64,000 bases of DNA, from NCBI GenBank assembly GCA_965219855.1, contig CBDCOR010000022.1:62001-126000 (forward strand), written 5' to 3'. A program made the position numbers and the translations under genes. Origin of the DNA: CAUZIZ01 sp965219855 (lineage in GTDB: Bacteria > Acidobacteriota > UBA6911 > RPQK01 > JAJDTT01). Numbering within the stretch: position 1 is the first letter of the stretch; each line of letters starts with the position of its first letter. The notes under the pieces are model-generated. The model was not told the DNA's origin. It worked only from the letters and a program-made list of their open reading frames with translations, and made no database searches. Below are positions 1 through 8,025 of the stretch, in pieces.

Positions 1-79
1 AGCCCCCAGACCCGTCTATTCGAGTTCGCAACAAGTCGGAGAAATGAGGGAGGGGGCTGGCTAGTTAGGTATGTAATCC

Positions 80-1251
80 CAGTAGCGTCCCAGCGTTAGT
101 CGAATAACATCAACTGTTTATGAATGTCACTATTCTGAGTAATGTAATGCATGTCCTGAAAGGCCTGTAAAATTGGGGTTTTCTCGAAGAGCGAGACACT
201 CAGGACCTGGAGAATTGTGTAGAGCGGCAACTCGAGATAGAGGCGCTTGCGGATGATGGCGATGAGCAGGTAGGTACTGAGGGCGATCCAGATTTGTGTT
301 TTCACGGCATTGGGACTGGTGCCGTAAAAGGCCTTGATGCGACGCAAAGGTTCGGGGTAGGCCTTGGCCGGATAGAAGGTGCTCAGCAGGACAGTTTGGT
401 CGCAGATCAGTCCCGTCGTTCTGTCCACCGGGTGGGAGTAGCGGCGGCGGAACTTGAAGTTGGCCTTGGCGCGGGTCACGAATAACGACCGGGCAGAATG
501 GAGTCGGTACAGGCGCCCGAAATCCAGGTATCCGCGATCCATGATGTAGTAGGCACCGGGACAAGGAATCAGGTGGTCCAAGGCGTGGACATCGTGCAGT
601 TTTCCGTCCGAGATCAGAACGAACTCGGGAATGGCGCCGTGCAGGTTGAGCAAGGTATGCAGTTTGATCGCCCCCTTGGTACGGCGGAAGCGCGCCCAGG
701 GGAAGACCGAGAGGCACAGGTCGATGGTCGTGGAGTCCAAGGCATAGACGGTCGCGTTCAGGTCGACTCCCAGGTCCTCGTCGGTGTACAGGCGGCGCGC
801 TTCGGCGATAAGCACTTGGGCAAACTCGGCATAGATGCGCCAGTCGCGCCTCTCGTTGGCATTGGACAGATTGTTGCGGGAGACCGTGGAGCGAATGCCC
901 ATGTGGAAGAGCTTGGATCTCATGGCCCGTAGGCAGGCTTCGATATCGCGCAAGCTCTCGCGATAGGTCAACTGTGCAAAGGCCATGACCCGGTAATGGT
1001 CGGCACAGCGGAACGACTTGACCTTGTAGTCGCCTCCGTAGTGCTGAACAATGCGATGAAAATGATGCCAGGGAAGATGCCGCATCACCTGAGAAAAAAT
1101 CGTCGTGCCCGTGTACATGCTCGCCCTCCTTATGAACTGAAGGGCGTGAGCGTACACTCACTTTCAAGTCGGAAACACCCATTATCTTCTCTAACATATT
1201 ACTCATTAATACTTTACAGAGATTAGAAGCCCAAACGTTGGGACACTACTG
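80..1251 (-). mobile_element. IS4-family element, deletion copy 1
   Basis: This 1172-bp insertion sequence has imperfect terminal repeats of about 20 bp (CAGTAGCGTCCCAGCGTTAG at the left, CAGTAGTGTCCCAACGTTTG read inward from the right). It is flanked by a perfect 9-bp target duplication ATGTAATCC at 71-79 and 1252-1260. It is almost identical to the copies at 26687 and 35944. All three are exactly 144 bp shorter than the 1316-bp copy at 28685. The target here is intergenic, upstream of the small three-gene operon at 1396. Confidence 0.95.
96..1118 (-). pseudogene. IS4-family transposase lacking the catalytic Glu region
   Basis: This is a 340-residue reading frame that starts at the ATG preceded by AAGGAGGG; a longer frame upstream of that start lacks a better ribosome site. 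It keeps the N-terminal DUF4372-like region and the first two catalytic Asp residues (ALDST and IMDRGY contexts). It lacks the 48 residues that in the intact copy carry the IS4 YREK signature. The junction lies at about 332/333 and joins two copies of CGCATCAAG, consistent with slippage between short direct repeats. The protein should fold only partly and be unable to transpose by itself. It could still bind ends or act as an inhibitor, but that is inference. Confidence 0.9.
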
Positions 1252-1329
1252 ATGTAATCCCCTAAATAAAGGTTGACGGAATCCAATCATCTGATGTCAA
1301 TAATTCTACTGGTTAGTTAAAAATTTTTC

Positions 1330-1358
1330 TTGACAAAATGGGTTAGACTGTGCTTATT
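1330..1358 (+). promoter_or_regulatory. Candidate sigma-70 promoter
   Basis: A TTGACA box at 1330-1335 is followed after 17 bp by CTTATT at 1353-1358, in an AT-rich stretch just outside the IS copy and 38 bp ahead of the first gene of the small operon. The -35 box is perfect and the -10 box is weak. The spacing and position support it; there is no direct proof. Confidence 0.5.
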
Positions 1359-1395
1359 CCGTTGTCATGAGAACGAACTCTAGCTAGGAGGAGAC

Positions 1396-1758
1396 ATGCC
1401 CAACGGAAAAAACCAGCCTGACGAAATCAGTATCGAGTGGGAGTATGACAAGAACTACCGGATGGTCCCAGCTAACGGGATGTGGGGTGGAATCACCCCA
1501 AGGGGAGATCTTCGAATCGATTTTTTCGTTGAATCCACGCCTGTCCCTGATTCTGGTGCGAGTAAGCTTTTAAATGATGGGAGTGGGCACTATACGGAAC
1601 GTCAAGAAGCTTCTGAGAAAGTCACAATGGTTCGGCAAATACAGGTAGGCGTTATGGTTTCTTCCCAGCAGGTTCAGAGTTTTATGAGATGGTTCCAGGA
1701 CAAAGCTCAGAAAGTAAAAGCATCCTCAGAGATCCAACCAGAGGGGAAGGTGAACTAG
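1396..1758 (+). CDS. Small hypothetical protein, first gene of three-gene operon
   Basis: A 120-residue protein with a strong ribosome site (AGGAGGAG) before the ATG. It has no signal peptide or membrane segment and is predicted to be a soluble beta-rich protein with a helical C-terminus. The central part (NGM.GGITP.GDLRIDFF, then a VGVMVSSQQVQSFMRWFQ-like segment) resembles small DUF3467-type proteins, in which strands are followed by a helix that counts alignments of monitored residues. That link is weak and only from memory. The gene ends 2 bp before the next start, so the three genes are almost surely cotranscribed. Function unknown. Confidence 0.7.
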   Translation: MPNGKNQPDEISIEWEYDKNYRMVPANGMWGGITPRGDLRIDFFVESTPVPDSGASKLLNDGSGHYTERQEASEKVTMVRQIQVGVMVSSQQVQSFMRWFQDKAQKVKASSEIQPEGKVN

Positions 1759-1760
1759 CC

Positions 1761-2240
1761 GTGTATGAGTATGAGACTAATGAGGGCAGCATACGGCAGA
1801 TGGTTCTTGAAAACACGCAGGCTGGTGAAGTTTATCTGCACGGACTGAGTACGGGTTCTCCCTACTCCCATAGGACCATGGACAGCGGCATTTTTAGTTT
1901 TGTCCCTCTTCTCGACAATTTCAACGAGTTCCTCCAGGGAACCGCAACCTCAGAGTTCGCGGACCGGGAACTGATTACAGATTTCTCGGGAGAGCCCTAC
2001 ACAGCCTTGAGGGGAATCCCAATCACTGTTCGTAGCATTGATGCTGGAGAGGGGTTTGAGGTTAGTTGGGACGAGGCCAATATTGCTATGGTCGGCGACA
2101 GCAAAATCGAGGCCATCCATGCCTTGAAGGAGAACATTCTTTACACCATGGAGGCATTAGAAGAGAATGAAAATTGCCTCGCGCCAGAACCCAAGCGTCA
2201 ACTCAATGTTCTACGCGCATATTTGAAGCACACCCCGTAA
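1761..2240 (+). CDS. Hypothetical protein with HicB-like C-terminal segment
   Basis: The start chosen is GTG at 1761, 2 bp after the previous stop and preceded by GAGGGGAAGG; there is no earlier in-frame ATG that leaves room for the upstream gene. The product is about 159 residues. The C-terminal third reads FEVSWDEANIAMVGDSKIEA followed by a helix (LKENILYTMEAL). This is the strand-then-helix pattern with periodic Glu/Leu seen in HicB-like antitoxins and related small-domain proteins. With the next gene it could form a toxin-antitoxin-like pair. That is inference from pattern and size, and no active-site residue identifies it. Confidence 0.65.
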   Translation: MYEYETNEGSIRQMVLENTQAGEVYLHGLSTGSPYSHRTMDSGIFSFVPLLDNFNEFLQGTATSEFADRELITDFSGEPYTALRGIPITVRSIDAGEGFEVSWDEANIAMVGDSKIEAIHALKENILYTMEALEENENCLAPEPKRQLNVLRAYLKHTP

Positions 2241-2242
2241 AG

Positions 2243-2524
2243 ATGCTCACCATACAAGATGGGCTCAAAATTGCCCAAAAGCTCGATGCTCAGGTTCGCG
2301 AAGGGAAAAAGCATACCCTCGTAGCTGTTCACATTGACGACTTTTTCGTAGGAACGTATGGATTATCCAGAGGTTCCCGAGAGCGAAGTCATTACCATAT
2401 AGCGAAACAATTAGGTGGAATTAGTCCAAGACAGGCAAGAAGTCTTTCCTCTTGCTCCCTTTCTAAAGAAGCGTACGTGGAGATTATCCGAGATAAAGGG
2501 CTACTTAGGAAGTCCACACTATGA
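2243..2524 (+). CDS. Small hypothetical protein, third gene of operon
   Basis: A 93-residue protein starting at the ATG 2 bp after the previous stop; a longer frame from 2174 would overlap the preceding gene. It contains H-T-L-V-A-V-H-I-D-D, then GLSRGSRERSHYHIAKQL, then a helix ending EIIRDKGLL. The S-R-G-S ... H-x-H-I-A-x-Q-L arrangement recalls small proteins that sit beside HicA-type toxins or phage genes, in which a His lies after a strand. I do not recognise a named family. Tight packing with the two genes before it suggests a shared function, possibly a defence or toxin-antitoxin cassette. Confidence 0.65.
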   Translation: MLTIQDGLKIAQKLDAQVREGKKHTLVAVHIDDFFVGTYGLSRGSRERSHYHIAKQLGGISPRQARSLSSCSLSKEAYVEIIRDKGLLRKSTL

Positions 2525-2893
2525 GACCCCGAATGCTAGACCCCAAGAGAGATCTCAAAGGCCGTACTTCTCGAATACCATCTGAAGTACATCAAACGGA
2601 AAGCTAAGTAGTAGAGCTGACATAGGAGTTTAACCTTACTGCAAGCCAAGGAGCGACCTGCTGCTCCGTCTGCCCAAATCCTCCCAACCTCCCACACCGA
2701 GCGCGTGCCAGCCCCGCCCCCACGTAGACGCTGTCCTTCGCCAAAATCCTCATGGGTTTGTGCTACTCTCCGAAAAGGATATAAGTAAGTAACAGGAGTT
2801 CTTGGGCAAACTCGTAAACCCTGTTTATTCCCACAAGAGGACTGTGATCGCGTCACGCCGATCGGTTATGATGCTGTGAGAAAGGAAGGAACG
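2525..2893. other. Intergenic region, nothing recognised
   Basis: Apart from short chance frames there is no coding signal. No RNA gene, strong terminator or repeat shared with the rest of the window was seen. Confidence 0.4.
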
Positions 2894-3067
2894 ATGGAAC
2901 AAAATAAAAATCCAAAGAACAAGCGGGGACGGCCTCAAGTGCTCGTCATGCCAGAACCGATCCCAGACACTCCTGAGAACATTGCCAGGGCCTGTATGCA
3001 AGCCCCGCCTAAGAAGGATTGGGACTTTCTCAAACCCGGTTCTGGCGCTAGGAAGGACAAGGCTTAA
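2894..3067 (+). CDS. 57-residue basic protein
   Basis: A small protein with a good ribosome site (GGAAGGA, 3 bp before the ATG). It begins with a Lys/Asn-rich stretch and the AT-hook-like motif KRGRP, then a conserved-looking segment PEPIPDTPENIARACM and a tail with WDFLKPG. Very similar short ORFs with the RGRP and PDTPENIA segments occur in many marine and environmental genomes as hypothetical proteins (from memory). An RGRP core suggests minor-groove DNA binding. There is no operon partner; it stands alone between the small operon and a repeat block. Confidence 0.65.
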   Translation: MEQNKNPKNKRGRPQVLVMPEPIPDTPENIARACMQAPPKKDWDFLKPGSGARKDKA

Positions 3068-3068
3068 G

Positions 3069-3160
3069 CCTTAGCCTTTGGCTAAAACCATATATAATTC
3101 CCTATTTTTTCCGAGCCTTTGGCTCGGACGGCGGCCTGGAGCCCACCGCTACGTCCCTCG
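3069..3160. repeat. Short palindromes and G+C repeat (GGCGGCCTGGAGCC family)
   Basis: Two small hairpins, TTAGCC-ttt-GGCTAA at about 3070-3084 and CCGAGCC-ttt-GGCTCGG at about 3111-3127, are followed by GGCGGCCTGGAGCCCACCGC. The CGAGCC..GGCTCG plus GGCGGCCTGGAG unit recurs at 42545 and 48860, and in altered form near 54825. It is always intergenic, so it is a dispersed palindromic repeat and not a gene-specific terminator. The first hairpin could still act as a weak terminator for the 57-residue gene. Confidence 0.7.
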
Positions 3161-3227
3161 ACTGAAGTTTCTGTCAGGTACGATCCGGCGCAGCCGGTGG
3201 CGCTGCTGACCTGAATCTTCATCGCCA

Positions 3228-3546
3228 AGCTTCCGAACTTCGGCGTTCGTATTGTTCGGTGTTTTGCGGTTTGAGATTTGGGCTTTTCTGCTTCCCGAGA
3301 AGGCAACCGCTAAAGGCTAAACCGCTGAATATCGAACACGAATTTCAAAGGAAACCCCTTTAGCCTTCGTGTTCGATGTTTAGCGGTTCGAGATTTAGGC
3401 TTTCTTTCTAATCAGGAGAGAGAAACCGCAGAAAATACTCAACCGCAAAATATCGAACAGGCGAATTTCGAAGGCCGGATCAGGCGACGCTGGCCTGTGG
3501 GTAGCCAAAGTTTCTTTCTCGAATGGGGCCAGCACCCCTGGGGGCC
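3228..3546. repeat. ~320-bp dispersed non-coding repeat, copy A
   Basis: This is nearly identical (a few substitutions and 2-3 short indels) to 10207-10526. It contains an internal perfect inverted pair ATCGAACACGAA / TTCGTGTTCGAT and several variants of CCGCTAAA / TTTAGCGG, so transcripts would fold into a long hairpin. There is no coding frame. Its right edge carries the motif CACTGACCTGAAT that also borders other repeats. It behaves like a non-autonomous mobile or REP-like element; no flanking duplication was found. Confidence 0.85.
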
Positions 3547-3653
3547 ACACTGACCTGAATCCTCAACCACGAGGGAACCGAGCACGATTCGCTGTCTGAC
3601 AGCGCCTGTTGGGCGACCTTTCAGAGGCGCCCGTCAGAGGCGCCCGTGAGATC

Positions 3654-4763
3654 TCAGGCGGACACACCCACCGCCCGGTTCAGCGCCGGCATGAGCTCGT
3701 TGGCGAACAGATCGAGATTGCGCAACCAGCTCGCTTTGGCGTCCCAGTCGAAGCCCATCAGCACCAGTGTGCCGAATGGTCCGCTCTCTTCCATCATCTC
3801 GAGCAGCCGTCCAAGCACTTCGTCCACATCACCAGCTATGATCTGCTCCGACAACCAGAAATCCATATTGCAGTCGGCGTCTGCCATGTCAGGGTCACGC
3901 TTGAGGGTCCCCCTTCCCAGCCCGTTGTCGAGAAGCCTTGCGATGTACTCGAAGTTCTTTCCCACCGAGTTCGTGCGCGCCCGTTCCACCGCCTCCAGGG
4001 TAGTGTCTGCGAGGAAGATGGCACGGGAAACCTTCCAGTCCGAACGCTTTGGCCGCCGGCCAGCTTCCTGGGCGGCTCGCTCGTAGGTTGTCCAGTTATC
4101 GGCCAGAGCGTTGCCGCTTGCGAGCGCAGCGGAAAACGGTGCGTAGCCCCGCTCACCCGCCACTTTCAGGCTGTAGGAACTGCGGCTCAAACCTGGCATT
4201 GCCAAGGGCGGATGCGGCTGCTGAAAGGGCTTGTGAATGTAGCCAATCGCCGTCTCTTCATCGACATATTCCTTGATCGAAAACTGCCAGAACTCACCTC
4301 GGTGCTCATAAGGGGGATCTGACCGCCACAATTTCAGGATGACGTCGATGGCCTCGAGCGACATGGCGCCCCCCTTCTTCGGATCCAGGCCGTAGAGCTC
4401 CTGATCGGTAGTGACACTGCCCGGTCCGAAGCAGAGGTTGAGTCTTCCTTTGGATAGGTGGTCGAGGAAAGCCAGTCGCGTCGCAACGTAGGCTGGATGG
4501 TGAAGGTTGAGGCAGACCGGTGCCGGTCCCAATCGAATCCTCTCGGTCTCGCCGAGGACGCGGGCGATGAAGACCTCCGGCACCACGATCGACTCGTATT
4601 TCATGGTGTGGTGCTCGCCAATCCAGAACTCACTAAAACCGAGCTCCTCGGCCCTGACCACAAGTTCTATGTCTTCTTCGTAACACAGCGACAAAGGCTT
4701 GTCGGGGGCATGGAAGGGCATGATGAACATGCCGTACTTGATGGGTTGGCCAATAGTGTTCAT
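3654..4763 (-). CDS. LLM-class flavin-dependent monooxygenase (luciferase-like)
   Basis: A 369-residue cytoplasmic enzyme of the bacterial luciferase superfamily, which uses reduced flavin and O2 to oxidise an organic substrate. Visible family features are the N-terminal GMFIMPFHAPD strand, the ELGFSEFWIGEHH motif (residues about 38-50), the TERIRLGP segment, the FGPGS turn, a long (SLKVAGERGYAP) flavin-proximal region and the C-terminal helix FANELMPAL. Length is typical. The start is the ATG with GAGG 10 bp upstream; an 18-residue longer frame lacks a ribosome site. It has no operon partners. Substrate cannot be told from sequence; members of this subgroup act on alkanes, hydrocarbons or sulfur compounds. 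Confidence 0.9.
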   Translation of the reverse strand: MNTIGQPIKYGMFIMPFHAPDKPLSLCYEEDIELVVRAEELGFSEFWIGEHHTMKYESIVVPEVFIARVLGETERIRLGPAPVCLNLHHPAYVATRLAFLDHLSKGRLNLCFGPGSVTTDQELYGLDPKKGGAMSLEAIDVILKLWRSDPPYEHRGEFWQFSIKEYVDEETAIGYIHKPFQQPHPPLAMPGLSRSSYSLKVAGERGYAPFSAALASGNALADNWTTYERAAQEAGRRPKRSDWKVSRAIFLADTTLEAVERARTNSVGKNFEYIARLLDNGLGRGTLKRDPDMADADCNMDFWLSEQIIAGDVDEVLGRLLEMMEESGPFGTLVLMGFDWDAKASWLRNLDLFANELMPALNRAVGVSA

Positions 4764-5039
4764 GTCGCTATCCTCGAATAACCTCACAGCCTTGCAGACC
4801 CACCACTGACCTAACACCGAGAGGCAGTGTCAATCTACATAGACCCGAACAGAGACCCTTTTGCGCGAAACGAGGAATCCAGCCTTTCGAGACGCTAGCT
4901 TATCCTTGTGGATTGGAAGGGGCAAGAGCGCGGTAATTCACAAGACATAGAGTGGATAAGGACGTGTGCGCCAGCGACAATCCAAGCAGTAACAGTCTGT
5001 CCCTTTCTCAGGCTGCGACCTGCAGCCATAAGCCCACAG

Positions 5040-5760
5040 TTACCCACCCAGTATCCAGGACATCCGCCTCCTGATCGCGAGCTTGAATGAGGCCGGTAGA
5101 AACCTTCCCAGAAACACAGTGCACACCCTCATCAGACTCCAAAGGAGCACTGCCAGAGTGCCCAAGAAGATGTCCATACGACTCGATCTCAGTTGCTTCA
5201 AATAGCCCCGCAGCACACGGAAAGACTCTATTCCTTCGCGCGCACCGAAGCGAAAATGGCGGTGTGTGCTGCCCGGGTAATAACGCTTTCGACAACTGCA
5301 CTCGGGAACAAAGCAAAGGCGGCGCTTCAGCGACAGACCAAAGACCCAATATAGATCCGCCCCAACCCTCGCATCGCTTGAGGGAAGATAGAGTCCCGAT
5401 TGCACGACGAGGTCCCGTCTAAACAGCCCTCGGAAGGGTATACCCGCCCCCCAAAAAAGAAGCTTGAGAGACTGCCCCAGCGTCCAAGGCCTTCGATTCT
5501 GGATGGGACATGGCGCGATTCGGAGACTGGGCAGGTCGATCCCGTCTAGATCAACTAGCACGACCCGCCCGAAGGCGAGAGCCGCATCGGGTCGGTTCTC
5601 CAGACAGGAAACCAAACGGGGAATGTAGTCTGCAGGATAGGAATCATCGTGAGGCATCCACAGGAAATAGGTCCCGGAAGCAGCTCCAAGAAGCCAATTG
5701 TAGTGATCGATCCAGTTAAGCCCATCCTGGCACTTGATGAATCTGAACCGGGAGTCACCT
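5040..5760 (-). pseudogene. Glycosyltransferase family 2, N-terminally truncated
   Basis: The reading frame covers the C-terminal part of a GT-A glycosyltransferase: residues such as GLNWIDHYNWLLGAASGTYF then WMPHDDSYPADYIPRLV, a classical DxD-like region after the acceptor strand, then RRYYPGSTHRH and a C-terminal hydrophobic helix (about 25 residues before the end). The first half, with the nucleotide-sugar strand, is missing. The frame is open up to about 5760, where it runs into the truncated FAD oxidoreductase. The two broken genes meet at this point on the same strand, so a deletion removed the N-terminus of this gene and the C-terminus of the other. It belonged to a surface-polysaccharide locus. 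Confidence 0.85.
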
Positions 5761-6339
5761 GGGAGAATCGATGAGCGCCGAACGGATCAAGTCACGAAAT
5801 GCGACCAGGTCAATCGCCGTCTCGACGGTTTCGACCGATGCCAGAGCCAGGTCGCGGTTGATCAGACCACTCAGAGTCGAGAGCTGAGTCTGACGCCAAA
5901 AGGTCATCGGAGAGTCGCCTAGATAGTTGGTCCCTTTGCTACGGCCCATCTCGGAATAGCGCGTCTGGAGTTGCTCATAGCTGGAAAGAATATCCGAGGG
6001 AGACAAAAGTGAATCAAGAGCAACAACATAGGTAAAAGGTCTGGCCTTGAATTCTTGCCAGGCGATGTTCCCACCAAGCCACTCCTCGATCAAAGCAGCG
6101 AAACTCATGCCGGCATTCAGCAAGAGCAGAGGCGTCTTGAGATAGGGATCATTGGCGTAGACGAATCCAAGATGAATCTTGGCCTCGTTTCTAAGACTGG
6201 TCCGCAACATACAGTCGGGCGCCTGTTCGACCAGGGTAACGGAGTGCCCTCGGTGCTGCAGTGCAAGGGCAACACATGCTCCTTGGATCCCTGCACCGAG
6301 CACGATCACGCGTTCGCCCGACTTGAACATTGCTGTCAT
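5755..6339 (-). pseudogene. FAD-dependent oxidoreductase (DAO-like), C-terminally truncated
   Basis: The first about 194 residues of a flavoprotein: a Rossmann nucleotide-binding motif VIVLGAGIQGACVALAL followed by TLVEQAPD, then a typical R-x-E-A-K-I-H-L-G-F segment that contacts FAD. Complete relatives are about 350-400 residues, so half is lost, including the substrate-binding part. The frame ends with TGA at 5755-5757 exactly where the glycosyltransferase remnant begins. ATG at 6339 or 6327 are both possible starts; the AAAGGTG just upstream fits the later one. Confidence 0.85.
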
Positions 6340-6431
6340 CACCTTTTGGGGGGAATCGTGCTCTCACCAACCTGACAGGTTCAGGAGGTCGGCTGGCCCC
6401 CTCACCGACCCTCTTCAGGGACCCGTCAGCC

Positions 6432-7787
6432 TCACTCGACTCGGAAAAACGTGGATTCGATGTAGCGAACGGATTCCTGACAGGACTTGTCCGGCTCGCT
6501 GTAGTAATAGGAAATAAAGACTCGTCCATCTTCGAGCTGGCCGCCGATGGGATAGCCGATATCGTGACAGTTCGTATCATCGGAGCGAATGATGAACTCG
6601 TGGCTCCAGGTCTTTCCGCCATCGCTGCTCAGCGTACCTCCCATCCCGAACGGTATCCGACGGCGCGCCCAGACCACTAGGATCCGTCCGTCCTGGAGCA
6701 GTATGGGAAAGGGTGACCGATAGACGAACGACTCTCGCTCGGCTTTTCGCTTGGCAGGAAAACTCCAACATTCGTCGCCCTTGCCCACAATCGGCATCGG
6801 GTCCGTCCAGGTTCTTCCACCGTCCGTGCTCGAGGACATGGCTATCGCATTCCGGACGCCGTGGATACTCGTGTAGTCTTTTTTTCCCAGGGCGTGCACG
6901 TAGTAGCTCTGTAACTCGCCGATAGGAAATTCGATCAACCCATCGTAGGTCACGGCACCGACCCCTCCGGGAAGAGCCGCAGAATATGCAACGAAGCGCC
7001 AGCTCAATCCCTGGTCGGTGCTCTCATAGATGGGGGCAGCCCCGCCCGCATTCATAACCGTGATCAAGGTCGTCCCGTCGGGACGACGTATCACGGAGGA
7101 GAACTTCTTGCGCACCGAAGAATGTCCCGAAGGCGGGTCAATCACGGTGGGGACTTTCTCCCAGGTCTTGCCACGATCGGCAGACCTGAGCGCGAACAGC
7201 ACCATTCGCTCCTCATCGTGGAGATAGGTGTGGGTAAACCAGAAGACGGAGTCTGGCGAGAACATGTCGAACTGCTCTCGGACTGCACCCTTCTGGTACA
7301 AAAACGCTCGCTTTTCGTCGTCGGAGAGTTTCTCGTCGTAGAGGATGACATCGTTTTCAGCCGGCCAGGTTAGACCGCCATCGGTAGATCTCTTGAGCAA
7401 GATGACGGCCTTCTGCTCGTATCCTTGGCGGCGGACGCCTCCATGCATGACGTCTTCCGGGCGCTTGTAGTCAGAGGGAGCTGTCTTGAAGGCTACGATC
7501 ATCTCGCTGGAACCGAACCTTTGGTACACGCCCCAGCGGGGATGAGCCGAAAAGTAGGCCGGGTCGTGATGAACCGTCCTGTGCTCAACATCCAGAATCT
7601 GAGGGGCTGGCTCAAGAGGCAGCTTCTGCTGGTGCTCCGAATTGTATTTCTGGAACGCTGCTTCCGAGACGACCTCGGCGGATTCCTTGCCAGGCGCTTG
7701 ACCTGCCTGCTCGTCAGCAGGAGGAGCACACGCGCCCAGCAGAATGAGACTCGACACGGCCAGGTTGCAAATCAAAAGTCTCAGCAT
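6432..7787 (-). CDS. Sialidase-family BNR-repeat lipoprotein
   Basis: A 451-residue exported protein. Residues 1-20 form a lipoprotein signal with lipobox LLGAC (Cys20), so it should be anchored to a membrane facing the periplasm or cell surface. At least five Asp-box motifs (S-x-D-x-G-x-T-W: STDGGLTW, SADRGKTW, STDQGLSW, STDGGRTW, SSDGGKTW) are spread through the chain and predict a six-bladed beta-propeller of the sialidase superfamily. An N-terminal low-complexity linker follows the Cys. Catalytic Arg/Tyr of true sialidases cannot be assigned, so sugar hydrolysis or simple ligand binding are both possible. Start at the ATG with GGAGAG just upstream. The next gene downstream on the strand is a truncated flavoprotein. 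Confidence 0.9.
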   Translation of the reverse strand: MLRLLICNLAVSSLILLGACAPPADEQAGQAPGKESAEVVSEAAFQKYNSEHQQKLPLEPAPQILDVEHRTVHHDPAYFSAHPRWGVYQRFGSSEMIVAFKTAPSDYKRPEDVMHGGVRRQGYEQKAVILLKRSTDGGLTWPAENDVILYDEKLSDDEKRAFLYQKGAVREQFDMFSPDSVFWFTHTYLHDEERMVLFALRSADRGKTWEKVPTVIDPPSGHSSVRKKFSSVIRRPDGTTLITVMNAGGAAPIYESTDQGLSWRFVAYSAALPGGVGAVTYDGLIEFPIGELQSYYVHALGKKDYTSIHGVRNAIAMSSSTDGGRTWTDPMPIVGKGDECWSFPAKRKAERESFVYRSPFPILLQDGRILVVWARRRIPFGMGGTLSSDGGKTWSHEFIIRSDDTNCHDIGYPIGGQLEDGRVFISYYYSEPDKSCQESVRYIESTFFRVE

Positions 7788-7841
7788 GATCTCTCCGTTA
7801 GCCTTCAGGCTAGTCCCGCCCTCGGCCAAGCTGGATCGTTC

Positions 7842-8000
7842 AGGAAGAAACTCTGGTCGGGATTAGCAGAGATCTTGCTGTTGTCCGGCTCTCTCCTCGG
7901 AACTTGGGCTCCTCTTGCTGACAAGTCAAGTCGTTCGCGGCTCTGTTGGCTGCAGCTGTTTCCGGTACTGCTCAATGCTCACCATTCAGGTTTCACCCTA
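7842..8000. repeat. ~160-bp repeat, inverted relative to 10730-10890
   Basis: The reverse complement of this stretch aligns with 10730-10890 over most of its length (GCAGTACCGGAAA, CTTGACTTGTC, AGTTCCGAGGA blocks), with perhaps 70 percent identity by eye. It holds no coding frame and lies between the sialidase-like gene and the NHL gene. Confidence 0.6.
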
Positions 8001-8025
8001 GCTGTCCCAAAAACCAGCTCTAGCT

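Noticed and set aside
130..1206. A 358-codon frame overlapping the IS4 transposase
   Set aside because: It is the out-of-frame shadow of the transposase: low-complexity, Arg/Pro-rich, with no conserved motif, and repeated in every IS copy.
6343..6431. Possible structured RNA upstream of the FAD-oxidoreductase remnant
   Set aside because: A short palindrome (CCTGAACCTGTCAGG) is present but no riboswitch consensus or other RNA family fits, and the gene is truncated anyway.
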